From Euleptes europaea (lineage: Eukaryota; Chordata; Lepidosauria; Squamata; Sphaerodactylidae): DNA of 64,000 bases. The translations under genes and the position numbers were made by a program. Below are positions 30,517 to 42,000 of this stretch, in pieces. The notes beneath the pieces were generated by a model. That model did no database searches, had not been told where the DNA came from, and saw only the letters and a program-made list of their open reading frames with translations. The stretch's first letter is position 1; the number at the start of each line of letters is the position of its first letter. The stretch lies in NCBI RefSeq assembly GCF_029931775.1, contig NC_079316.1:71644064-71708063 (forward strand), written 5' to 3'.

Positions 30517-30764
30517 AAGAAGAAGAGTTGGTTTTTAGACCCCACTTTTCTCTACCTTTAAGGAGTCTCAAAGTGGCTTACAATTGCCTTTCCTTCCCCA
30601 CCCCCCACAACAGACCTCTTGTGAGGTAGGTGAGGCTGAAAGAGTTCTGAGAGAGCTGTGACTAGCCCAAGGTCACCCAGCTGGCTTCATGTGGAGGAGT
30701 GGGGGATCAAAACTGGTTCTCCAGATTAGAGTCTGCTGCTCTTAACCACTGTGCCATGCTGGCT
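30517..30764 (-). repeat. tRNA-derived SINE (family S1), shortened
   Basis: Minus copy, tail gaagaagagttggttttta at the left, head at the right. It is shorter than the 7.1-kb copy. Confidence 0.82.
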
Positions 30765-31327
30765 GTCCTGGTGGCTGATGATGCTTTCTCAATTGCGACT
30801 AAAAAAAATGGATGTTCTTTTTGGCAAACCAGTGAGTCAGGCCATATGATGAACCACATATGGCACATTAATCTAGCAATACATACCCTAACTGATATCA
30901 ATAATATTTTCAACCCTTACTGATCATTTTGTTAAAATAAATATGGATATTTAAAGTACAATTTAGAAATACAGGAATACATTTAACATTGTGAGTATTC
31001 ACATACTTTTTTGTGTTTCCCTATTACAGGGATAACCTGAAATCTAAAAGAAAATACATTGGGTGAGTTAACTCCCCCATCACAGAAAGCCTCTGTAGCT
31101 TTAAGAAACAAATGCTCTTAGTGGCTGTTGCTAGGCAACCACAACAGTATTAGGAGCCTTCAAATCTTTGTTTTTGTCAGTAAAAGGCAGAGGCCCTTTC
31201 CAGGGCTCTTTTGGCATTTAAGGAAGGACTCATTGGGGCCAGGCCCCTAGTCTGGCAGGAGCCACTGGGCAACTTGCTACCATGTGACTTACCCAAGACT
31301 GGCTGCTTGCTACTCTTTCCCATGAAC

Positions 31328-31558
31328 GCCAGTGTGGTATAGTGGTTACAATTTCAGGTTAGGGTCTGGGATACCCAGGTTCAAATACCCATTCTGCCAA
31401 GGAAGCTAACTGGTTGGTCTTGGGCCAGTTACATACTCTCAGCCTAACTTACTTCACAGGGTTGCTGTGAGGATATAAAGGGAGCCGAGAAGAATGATGT
31501 AAGCTGCTTTGGCCCCCACTGTGAAGAAAGGTGGGATATAAATGAAGTAAATAAATAA
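31328..31558 (+). repeat. tRNA-derived SINE (family S2)
   Basis: gccagtgtggtatagtggtt head, cagggttgctgtgaggatat body and gtgggatataaatgaagtaa tail. Confidence 0.85.
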
Positions 31559-32074
31559 TTAATATAGATGAAGGGGGCAAATAAAAGATAGATTGTTTGG
31601 TAGGTAGAAAAGAGAGAAGATATCAGGGAAAGGTGAGGATGTGGGGAAACAGGAAATAGTGTAGGGAAGGAGATACAGAGGAAACCAAGGTGGCCCTGGC
31701 AGGTTCTTCCGGGACCCCCCTCTCTGCAACTGAGTCCAGCCTGGCAGCCATCACCACGTGACTGGGCCATAGCTTTCCTGGGTAGAGGGTGCCAGGGGGA
31801 GGGAAGGAGGGAAAGCTGAAGACAAAGAAGAGGCTATGGGGGCTTTCAGGGAAAGGGAAAAGGAAATAGTGGTAGAAGGGAAAATGAGATGCCCCTGCAA
31901 AGGCATCTTGCTGGCACTCCAGTGTGTCCCAATGTCAGGTTATGACTGCACTCAACAACATAGGTTTTCTGGAAAATACAGTATGATCTGATTTAGCATC
32001 TTCATTTTGACATATTTCATAAGCACATTATGTCCAAATAACAACAAATCCTTGAACTGAGGCAGCATGGTATA

Positions 32075-33548
32075 CAGTGAGGGGGAAAAGTATTTGATCC
32101 CCTGCTAAATTTGCCCGTTTGCCCTCTGACGAAGAAATGACCAGTCCATAATTTTAATGGTAGGTTTATTGTAGCTGTGAGAGACAGAATAACCACAGGA
32201 AAAACCCCAGAAGACAAAAGTCAGAGATTGATGTGCATTATAATGAGTGAAATAAGTATATGATCCCCTACCAACCAGCCAGATTAGGGTTAGGGTTCTG
32301 CTGTCGACAGAAGCAATCAATCCATCAGATTCCAAACTAGCCACCATGACTAAGACCAAAGAGCTGTCCAAGGATGTCAGGGACAAGATTGTAGACCTGC
32401 ACAAGGCTGGACTGGGCTACAAGACTATTGCCAAGCAGCTTGGTGAGAAGATGACAACCCTAACCCTAACTGTCAACCTCCCTTGGTCTGGGGCTCCATG
32501 CAAGATCTCATCTCGTGGAGTTGCAATGATCATGAGAACGGTGATGAAGCAGCCCAGAACTACACGGGGGAACTTGTCAATCATCTCAGGGCAGCTGGGA
32601 CCATAGTCACCATGAAAACAGTTGGTAACACACTACGCCGTGAAGGACTGAGATCTTGCAGAGCCCGCAAGGTCCCCTTGCTCAAGATAGCACATGTACA
32701 GGCCCGTCTGCAGTTTGCCAATGCACATCTGAATGACCCAGAGGAGAACTGGGTGAAAGTGTTGTGGTCAGATGAGACCAAAATCGAGCTCTTTGGCATC
32801 AACTCAACTCAACGTGTTTGGAGGAGGAGGAATGGTGCCTACGACCTCAAGAACACCATCCACACCGTCAAACATGGAGGGGGACATATTATGCTTTGGG
32901 GGTGTTTTTCTGCTAAGGGGACAGGACACCTTCACCGCATCGAAGCGACGATGGACGGGACCATGTATCGTCAAATGTTGGGTGAGCACCTCCTTCCCTC
33001 AGCCAGGGCATTGAAAATGGGTCGAGGGTGGGTATTCCAGCATAATGACCCAAAACACATGGCCAAGGCAACAAAGGAGTGGCTCAAGAAGACGCACATT
33101 AAGGTCCTGGAGTGGCCTAGCCAGTCTCCAGACCTTAATCCCATCGAAAATCTGTGGAGGAAGCTGAAGGTTCGAGTAGCTACACATCAGCCTCGAAATC
33201 TTACTGACTTGGAGAGGATCTGCAAAGAGGAGTGGGACAAAATACCTCCTGAGATGTGTGAAAACCTGGTGGCCACCTACAAGAAACGTCTGACCTCTGT
33301 AATTGCCAACAAGGGTTTTGCCACCAAGTACTAAGTCATCTTTTGCAAAGGGATCAAATGCTTATTTCACTCATTATAATGCACATCAATCTCTGACTTG
33401 TCTTCTGGGTTTCTGGGCGTTTTCCTGTTGTTAGTCTGTCTCTCACAGCTACAATAAACCTACCATTAAAATTATGGACTGGTCATTTCTTTGTCAGAGG
33501 GCAAACGGCCAAATTCAGCAGGGGATCAAATACTTTTTCCCCTCACTG
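32075..33548 (+). mobile_element. Tc1-like DNA transposon with long inverted repeats, 1474 bp
   Basis: The ends cagtgagggggaaaagtatt and its inverted partner (tactttttcccctcactg) are flanked by TA (32073-32074, 33549-33550). Inverted similarity continues for about 200 bp on each side (to about 32270 and from about 33350), including an inner gatccccta / gggatcaaat block, so the ends are of the long IR/DR type. One transposase gene fills the middle. It belongs to the Tc1 lineage common in fishes, frogs and lampreys, for which horizontal transfer has been reported. The two inverted repeats differ at only a few per cent of positions by eye, so it is not very old. Confidence 0.93.
32346..33334 (+). 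pseudogene. Tc1 transposase, defective
   Basis: It starts [19 protein letters not shown], the usual N-terminus of this Tc1 lineage, and ends [17 protein letters not shown] with a stop at 33334. Three defects are visible against the family as I remember it. About a dozen residues of the helix-turn-helix region after [10 protein letters not shown] are replaced by LTLT encoded by a telomere-like repeat. A one-base loss near 32566-32571 shifts the frame after QPRTTRG. And the family motif QHDNDPKH reads QHNDPKH, so the second catalytic aspartate is lost. The first (LWSDETK, 32771) and third (NPIENLW glutamate, 33146) catalytic residues remain. It cannot be an active transposase. Confidence 0.9.
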
Positions 33549-33675
33549 TAGCAGAAAGCTAGTCACTCACACAACCTAGCATACGATTTTTGTGAGGATA
33601 AAATGAAGAACAATGTTTTACACTGCTTTGGGTCCCCACCAGGGAGAAAAGCAGGGTATAAGTACCTACATAAAT

Positions 33676-34380
33676 GTTATAGTCAAACAAAATCAGTGCT
33701 TTATGCAGGAATTATTTGTACTGGAATAATACTTGTAAATATTTAAAGACAATATAGCACATACTGCCCTTACATGGTATACATTTAAGGGAGGGGGAGG
33801 CACTGAAAGCTGCTGACACAGCCACATCCAAAGAACTGTGCATGATATGCCTTGGATGTGATTATCTGTTGCCACAAGGGATCCTCCACTTCAAAATTTA
33901 CTGTTACACCACCTGTGATTCAAGGAATCATGACGGCTATAGCTTCACAGTGCATGTGCAGGTCTGCACAGAAAGTTATAAGTCTATGAAGACCCAAGAT
34001 CAGAGTGAGTTTTATGCTTAACAATATTCCCTGTGGAAATCGCTTCTATGTGAAGAAAAATCACACACAGCATATATACCTTCTACACATGTATGTGCGT
34101 GGCTGAAGCTCTTGATTAACAGATCGACAACCTGTACATACCCTGAGGCTCTTGCTGCAGTGCTTCAAAACAAGTCCCAGGGCTGAGAGCCGCCCTTTTT
34201 TCAATCTCTAGATAGAATTACCTTGGCGATGTTTAAACTGAGGGCAGCCGCAGGTTGTCATCTGTCCTGGCCTCCCTCCCCTCTCTCCCTTTTCATTATT
34301 TTAATTATGTGGGGGCACTGACTGCCTGGCAGGGCCTCTCAGTGGTGATCCCGGTTGAACTGATGCCATCTGATTTCACT
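33676..34380. other. UROS intron 1 stretch, nothing recognised
   Basis: No exon or clear repeat family seen. Confidence 0.4.
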
Positions 34381-34594
34381 GCCAGCGTTGTGCAGTGGTT
34401 AAGAGCGGTGGTTTGGAGCGGTGGACTCAGATCTGGAGAACCGAGTTTGATTCCCCACTCCTCCACATGAAGCCAGCTGGGTGACCTTGGGCTAGTCACA
34501 GCTCTCTTAGAGCTCGCTGAGTCTCACCTACCTCACAAGGAGCCAGTTTGGGGGGGCGGGTAGAGAAAGTTGGCAAAATAAACCAATTCTTCTT
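34381..34594 (+). repeat. tRNA-derived SINE (family S1), internally shortened
   Basis: gccagcgttgtgcagtggtt head to aaccaattcttctt tail. The middle part is deleted. Confidence 0.82.
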
Positions 34595-34602
34595 ATAGGA
34601 TT

Positions 34603-34905
34603 GAAAACCTCCAGGTGGTGGCTGGAGATCTCTCGCTATTATACTGATCTCAAACCTGGTATCTGAAGAAGTGAGCTGTGGCTCACGAAAGCTCATACCC
34701 TGCCAGAAAATATTTTTGTTAGTCTTTAAGGTGCTACTGGACTCTTGCTCTGATCTCAAACCGTTAAGAGGTCAATTTACCTGGAGCAAACAGCTGCTTT
34801 GGCGGTTGGACTCTATGGCATTGAAGCCCCTCCCCAAACCCCGCCCTCCTTAGGCTCCGCCCCCAAAATCTCCAGATATTTCCCAACCCGGAGCTGGCAA
34901 CCCTA
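34603..34905. mobile_element. hAT-like MITE (family M1) interrupted by a short insertion
   Basis: cctccaggtggtggctggag to gagctggcaaccctaa follows the M1 order seen at 17.6 kb. The left tip is eroded. An insertion at 34657-34750 splits it. Confidence 0.75.
34657..34750. mobile_element. 94-bp insertion with 12-bp target duplication inside the MITE
   Basis: tgatctcaaacc occurs at 34645-34656 and again at 34751-34762. Between them lies gaagtgagctgtggctcacg ... aaggtgctactggactcttg, a widespread unclassified sauropsid repeat. A related piece (gggtagccgtgtcggtctgc) is at 47.4 kb. Confidence 0.75.
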
Positions 34906-35000
34906 ATGGTTTATATTAATTAACGTGTATTATGGTTTTAATAGTTTTAAGTATGGATGTACTATGGTTTTACTGCTATTATTCTGTTGTTGCCAGGCTT

Positions 35001-35608
35001 GCCCGGGATTGAGGGCAGGCTAGAAGTCTATGCAAACAAACAAACACATAAACCATGGAGGAAAGGGGTATTCATGGCTATTAGTTGGAATGGATGCTGG
35101 TCATGCTGCATACCTGTTCTCTCTAGTATCAGAGGAGCATGCCTATTATTTTGGGTGCGGTGGAACACAGGCAGGATGGTGCTGCTGCAGTCGTCTTGTT
35201 TGTGGCTTCCTAGAGGCACCTGGTTGGCCACTGTGTGAACAGACTGCTGGACTTGATGGACTTTGGTCTGATCCAGCTGGGTTTTGCTTATGTTCTTATG
35301 AATGTAATACCGCCCGGGATTGAGGGCGGGCTAGAAGTCTATGCAAACAAACAAACAAAAACATAAACCATGGAGGAAAGGGGTATCCATGGCTATTAGT
35401 TGGAATGGATGCTGGTCATGCTGCATACCTATTCTCTCTAGTTTCAGAGGAGCATGCCTATTATTTTGGGTGCTGTGGAACACAGGCAGGATGGTGCTGC
35501 TGCACTTGTCTTGTTTGTGGCTTCCTAGAGGCACCTGGTTGGCCACTGTGAGCAGACTGCTGGACTTGATGGGCCTGGGTCTGACCCAGCGCGGCTTTTC
35601 TTACGCTC
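35001..35608 (+). repeat. Two tandem 311-bp copies of a LINE 3' end
   Basis: The unit from gcccgggattgagggc (35001) recurs at 35312 with the same order: gaagtctatgcaaacaaaca, aaccatggaggaaaggggta, tcagaggagcatgcctatta, gcacctggttggccactgtg and ctggacttgatg. The identical junction suggests tandem duplication rather than two insertions. The second copy ends about 160 bp from the UROS exon 1 donor. Confidence 0.8.
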
Positions 35609-35770
35609 TTACGTTGTTCATCGTTCCCTGGCGCAGTCTAAAGGGCGCCCGTCTAAGCAGCGGGGACCCTGTCAGACAGCCGCGGACACGAGAGGGGAGG
35701 AAGGCAAGCAGCCGGGTCGCGCCGAGGGAACAGCAGCAGCAGCAGCACAAGGCGCCGGCCCGTCACTCAC

Positions 35771-35845
35771 CTCCCGGGAGAGCCGCGTCGCCCCTCTGCG
35801 GCTCCTCCCGCTGTCCCCTCCTCCGCCGCGACCTTCGCTTCCGGG
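35771..35845 (-). other. UROS: UROS exon 1, non-coding; 5' end estimated
   Basis: On the minus strand CTCCCGGGAG is followed by GTGAGTGACG, a near-perfect splice donor at 35770. Position and direction fit the untranslated first exon of UROS. The transcription start cannot be read from the sequence. Confidence 0.65.
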
Positions 35846-35884
35846 TTCCAGGCGCACGCGCAGAGGAGCCCAGGGAACGGCGGC

Positions 35885-36040
35885 ATGGCCTCTCAGGCGA
35901 AGCGGAGGAGAGCGGACGGGCCGCCGGATGGCCGGGAGGAGGCCGCCGTTGGGGAGGACTCTGAGGTGGGAGAGGAGGACGATGATGATGACGACGACGA
36001 AGAGGAGGAGGAGGAAACAGAAGAAGAAGAGCTCGACGAG
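35885..36040 (+). CDS. BCCIP: BCCIP exon 1
   Basis: 52 codons from MASQAKRRRADGPPDG to EEEELDE, donor GTGAGC. Contains the acidic tract. Confidence 0.95.
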
Positions 36041-39000
36041 GTGAGCGATAGTTTCTCTCTCGCCCCCGCCCTGCAACGGCCTTTAGGGTCACTTCTGTCA
36101 GAGGCCCTCCTCTGTCTGTCTGTCTGTCTCTCCGTGGTCTTATCAGCTCGCCCGCGGCTGCAGCTGGGCTGCCCGCTTCCTCTGCCGATCCGGAAGTGAC
36201 GTTGCACAGTTCTCTCCCATGCCTCGTCAGTCTCTTATGCGGATTAAAGACATGGAAGTAAAATGAGGAGCTGTGGCTCAGTTTGTAGAGCCTCTGCTTG
36301 GCATGCAGAAGGCTCCAGGTTCAATCCCCGGCATCTCCAGTTAAAGGGACTAGGCAAGTAGGTGATGTGAAAGACCTCTGCCTGAGACCCTGGAGGGCAG
36401 CTGCTAGTCTGAGTAGACAATACTGACTTGGATGGACCGAGGGTCCGATTCAGTATAAGGCAGCTTCACGTGTTCGTGTGAGGAGGGCGACTGAGGTTTC
36501 CCTTGCAGCTCCCAATCCATCCACGCCTGCCTAGAGTGAAACCGGCTTTGCTTCTTTTGAGGTGATGTCTTATAGACATCCTTCACCCACACCAAGGATC
36601 CCTTTTCCTCATACCCCCCCCCATTGACTTCCCCTTTCCCAGTGGAAAATCAGCCTCCCTTTCCCTGGGGTTAGGCGAGCCCCCCCCCCCAACTATCATG
36701 TCCACCAGAGCTGTCCATTTCCTTTATGGTGTCTAAATTTGAGGGCAAGGGCCACTCTAGGAATCGATGCCAGGACTCATCCCAAGAGCATAAAACCAAT
36801 GTGTTATATTATAACAATATCCTCTTACTAGGGTGGCCAGGTCCCTTCCCGGCCACCATCTGGGGATGTGGGTGGGTAGGCTTTCCAGATGCAGGTTGGG
36901 AAACTCCTGGAGATTTGGGGATGTAGCCTGGAGAGGTCAGGGACCTCAGTGGGGTGCAATGCCATAGAGCCCTCCCTTCCAAAGCATCAATTTTCTCCAG
37001 AGGAGCGAATCGCTGTAGCCTGGAGGTGAGCTGTAATTCCAGGGGATGATCACATGAAGCTGCCTTATACTGAATCAGACCCTTGGTCCATCAAAGTCAG
37101 TATTGTCAGACTAGCAGCTGCCCTCCAGGGTCTCAGGCAGAGGTCTTTTACATCACCTACTTGTCTAGTCCCTTTAACTGAAGATGCCGGGGACTTAACC
37201 TGGAGCCTTCTGCTTGCCAAGCATAGGCTCTACCACTGAGCCACATTAGGGATCCCCAGGTCCCACCTGGAGGCTGGCATCCCTAATTCTTACTGTCTTT
37301 TAGGTGACAAGTCAGAACATTACTTTTTAGTCAGGCTTTTCACTGGCGGTTTATATCTTTTGTAGCTCCTTTTAAGATCTATAGTCTGAAGACTGACCTA
37401 AGGATATCATTTTTACTTCTGAATGTTGTCTTTATACGGTCTCTGTGGCTTGTTTTATAATTGACAGCACTTTCATTGTTTTGATGATTTTATTGTAGCT
37501 TTTACTTTGGGAACAGCCTCAAGTAGGCCCCTGGAAGGATAGCATACAAACTTTCAAAATAAATAAAGACAAAGATGTGCATAAGGTGTAGTTCCTGGTT
37601 AGCTTATTAGAAAGAAATCTCTCAATACATTTATTTTTTTACTAAGTTAAAATCAATTGTGTGTGGAGTTCGTGAACTGGAGGGGGGCTGTGACATAGAA
37701 TAGAACATATAATTATTTTCTCTGTCTGTTTTCCGAAACCGAGTCCAGCCCTGCTAATGAGGGAAAACAAGATCAGATGGCCTCTTTCCCCTACTGCTGC
37801 TGCCCTGATCCAAAGGAAAAATGAATTCATTCAAAAAGCCAATCATGGATCTCCTGCGTAAAGTGTAGTTGACCCTAAGGCCAGCTTCGTAGAAGCTACA
37901 TGTTGTCCCTAAAATCACAAACCACAGGTGCATCATTGGGATGATGCCGCTTCTGTGTGGTTTGACCTTGTTTTAACTATGCTGGTATTCTTGGCAGCAG
38001 CTGAAGTGTGAAGTGGGATTAACAAATTAGTCTTGAGAGTGGCTGGTGAGAAACATTGCTGTGACCTCAAGCTGTTTATAGCAATGTGTAGGTGGATAAA
38101 TCCTAACTCCTAAATTAGTTTAGTAGGTTGCACAAAGGGAAGGGGGTGAATTTGCTGATTTGTAGCTATTTTCAGTACAAGAAAAAGAATTTGGAGTAAT
38201 ATTGTCATTGCCTCAGGTCATCACTTGTGCACAATAAATGTGTGTTTCTGATAAATACTGATTAATTCAAAGGTTGGGACCTTTCTCGTGAATGGAGATA
38301 TGTTTGGCAATTTTTTGTGCAATTTCTCTCTTCTTTGTATCCACAGGAAGTGAATGTTGAATTTGAAGCACATTCAATATCAGTTAATGATTATAATGGA
38401 ATTAAAAAATTACTACAGCAGGTACATATTTGAGCTTTTGTGGCATGTAGTAACAAAGCAAAGGCATATATTGTAAGTATTGTGGGGGGGGGAGCTACAA
38501 CTCTGAGTGAGTTCCTATGTTCCCAAATGGTCATAAATCTACAGAGCTAATTCCATCACATTCTGAAGCATTTTCAACCTCTGACAGTCTACTGTCCCAG
38601 TTCTGCACTTTTCCAGTGGATACCCTAAGCTACAACTTTTAAATTCTGAATCTTGAATTGCTAACTTCATCTTTTCCGTAAGGGCAGATCATGACATTAC
38701 TCGAAGAATAAAAAAGGCACAGGAGAGCAGGACTGCATGAAAAATGATGTGGAGGTTTTAAAATTGTATCAGAAGGAAAAAAAATCTGAGGCAAGGGGTT
38801 AAGTATGGTGAAGGAGGTTATGTAGAAAGCTAAGCAGGGTGTGCTAGAATTTATCTTGTCCCTTGAATGCTGCCCTAATATTACAGTGGCATTAATTCAG
38901 CAACTGTCTTTGGCTCTTAAACACTGTATTTATGATTGGTATAAATAAAGAAGAATCTCAGTATTAGCAAGTAAGTCATTGCAGAAAACATGTTCTTAAT

Positions 39001-42000
39001 AAAAGCCTACAATGTTTTTTTTTCTCTTCAGCTTTTTCTAAAGGCACCTGTTAACACAGCTGAGCTTACTGATATATTGATACAACAAAATCACATTGGG
39101 AGTGTTATCAAGGTATGGTACCTTCTTATTCTCTTAATATAGTTCAGTGTGTTTTTATGTTAAATGAGGAGCTTTTGTATATATCCATGATGAGTAAGCA
39201 AGGTTTATTGTCCCTTTTCCTAGTCTAGTGTGACCTACCTGAAGTGAACATGCTTTGGTAATAAAGGCTGCATGCAGGTTATTGTTCTGAAGAGCAGTAG
39301 CCAAGATTCAGCATAGGGGGCTTGATAAGAAAGTGTAAGAGTACTTTTTTTCTCTCAGCCACACTCTGCCATGTATGCAAATGTTGCTTTTTATTTGTTC
39401 TCAGAACAGAAAGTGACTACTCCAGAAAGTGCATGAGATCTACTCAACTAATTTGCATGGGATTAGATTACAGACAGTTTGTGGTGTGGTCAATTTCAGT
39501 CCTGTGGTAAACTAAAAACAAAATAATTCTGGAATGGCACAGCATTTGCTGATAAGAGAAAGTAATCTTGTATATCCTTAAGTCTGTAAAGGGATACACA
39601 AATTTATATTGAGTAAGGTGAGTGGTAAGCTGCAGTACTGCAGTCCAAGTTCTGCTCACGACCTGAGTTCGATCCCGACGGAAGTAGGTTTCAGGTAGCC
39701 GGCTCAAGGTTGACTCAGCCGTCCATCCTTCCGAGGTCGGTAAAATGAGGACCCAGCTTGCTGAAGGTAAAGGGAAGATGACTGGGGAAGGCACTGGCAA
39801 ACCACCCCGTAAACAAAGTTTGCCTAGGAAACATCGGGATGTGACATCACCCCATGGGTCAGGAATGACCCGGTGCTTGCACAGGGGACCTTTACCTTTA
39901 CCTTTTTAAGCACTTTTCATTCCATGTACTGAAAATTATGCATTTAGAAAACATAAAGAACCATCCAAATGGGATTCATGCATGAGACTTAACTAATCAG
40001 CAGCACCATCTAGTAGGTACTTGAGACAATGTTGTCCACAAGTATTGGGCACACACACACATCCGTGGGAACCTGAAGTAACTGCAGTGCAATGTGTATA
40101 TTTTCCCCTGAGTCTTTGGTTCTGATTTCTAAGGCCAAGCACCCACTGTTGTCCTGATATGCCAGGGCTAAAAGAGAATAGCCATAGAGGTGTTGGAATG
40201 TCAGTGTCCAGTTGGAAAAGTTTTTGTCATAACTGCTAATTTCTGATCTCTGACAGCTAAAGACAGTAACGCTGCAATCTTAAGCAGAGGTGCACCCCTC
40301 TAAATCCACTGAAGTCCATGTGCTTAGAAGTGTGCAACTATTCTTGGGACTGTAGGCTTATAATTTCAGATGGGCATCCATCTAGCTGATGAAAATATGG
40401 AACAAATTATTCATAATTTTGACCAGAAATGTTATTAAGAAACAAAATGAAGCTGACTGTACCTGATAAATGAAACTGACATTTCATTAAGTGTGCACTG
40501 TTGAAATGTATGTGTTTCATATAACTATAGTTTAGCAGAAGATTGAACTGTAAGATCTATTTTAAAATCTTGGTACAAATTAATGCTTTTATATTCATCA
40601 GAAGCATTCTGAAAACTTCCCTTTTCTAGAGACAGGACATCTCGGTATTTAAAAATATGCTTTCCCATGTTGGCTGACTTTACATCTGTATAATAGGTTT
40701 CTTAAGCAGGTGTACTTGTATGGGATTCTGCTCCATCACAAACATGCTGCATCCTGTGGATGCTTTCTGAGAATTATTTTTTAAAAATATATTTTTTATT
40801 GCATTGGAGGTTATTTTACATCTCCATACCTTTATAATTACAATTTACACTTTCCTTCTTCCAATACAAATTCCCCCCTTTCCCTCCCCCCACGGACCAG
40901 TCCATAATATCATATTTTCATATTTTCAGCCATGAGCATAGCCTTTTAGTTTTACTAAAGTCTCTTCGTTGGCTTCTCCTCTTTTCACCCAATTAATGTA
41001 TGGGTTCCACTTAGTCTTCAGTTCCATTTCTTCTGTTTCTCCCATCGTCTGTTGTTTTAAGTATCCCAATACATCTGTTTGCACATATTCGAACACATAA
41101 TTATTCCACCTGTCCATAGTCCACTTTGTTTTATCTTTCCATCCAAAAGCTATAACTGCGTGAGCCGCTAATATCATCACTTTAAACATCTCTTGTTCAC
41201 TCTTTTCTACCTTCTCACTACCCATTATTCCCATAAACATCAGGTCTACAGTTACTTGAAGTCTAATCTTAAACAATGCTTGCTGAGAAATAAGCCCAAC
41301 CTGGTGCTAGAACATCACAGTAATGGCAGATGTTTTAGATAGACAAAAAGCCTTGATAACTTCTCATACTTTTTTTTTAATAGCAGGCTGAAGCTTTAGA
41401 AGAAAGTGATGATGAAGATGATGTTGATGAGGTCTTTGGCTTTATAAGCCTCTTAAACTTAACTGAGAGGAAGGTCAGTAGAAATAATGTATAAGGACAA
41501 TACTAATCTTTTTTTGTCACTGAAAATGCAGCTCAATATTATTGCTTTGGACACCTCATAGATATCAATCCTGAGACCCAGCATGGTGTAGTGGTTAAGA
41601 GCTGTAGACTCTAATCTGGAGAACTGGGCTTGATTCCCCACTCCTCCACGTGAACGGCAGATGCTGATCTGGTGAACCGTGTTGGTTTCCCCACCCCTAC
41701 ACATGAAACCAGCTGGGTCACCTTGGGCTAGTCACACACTCTCAGCCTCACCTACCTCACAGGGTGTCTGTTATCGGGAGGGGAAGGGAAGGTGATTGTA
41801 AGCCAGTTTGGTTCTTCCTTAAGTGGTAGATAGTCAGCATATAAAAAACAACTCTTCTGTTTGAAGCCAGCATTAGCTTACTTTTGGAGTAGATTGATAG
41901 ATGATTTACTACATGACTTAACAAATGCATTGTTATTGAAATATTACAGTAAATATGACAAATATCAGCCTTGGTTGAAGGAGAGAATTTTAAGAGTCCA

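Larger units (their letters stand above)
32055..33675 (+). repeat. SINE (family S2) split by a Tc1 transposon
   Basis: gaggcagcatggta lies left of the Tc1 element. To its right, after the TA, the SINE resumes with gcagaaagctagtcactcac, then tttttgtgaggataaaatga and ctgctttgggtccccaccag to gcagggtataagtac. Removing the transposon and one TA restores the family order. Confidence 0.75.
35700..36070. promoter_or_regulatory. Bidirectional CpG-island promoter of UROS and BCCIP
   Basis: The stretch is rich in CG dinucleotides and lies between the UROS exon 1 donor (minus) and the BCCIP start codon (plus), 113 bases apart. cttccgg (35838-35844) is an ETS-type site on the minus strand and gcgcacgcgc (35852-35861) fits the NRF1 consensus. 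No TATA box is seen between the genes. ETS plus NRF1 without TATA is the usual make-up of divergent housekeeping promoters. Confidence 0.8.

Noticed and set aside
35341-35964. 207-codon plus-strand open frame upstream of BCCIP
   Set aside because: It runs from a LINE 3' end through the promoter into BCCIP exon 1 in another frame. Its open state follows from GC content; there is no domain.
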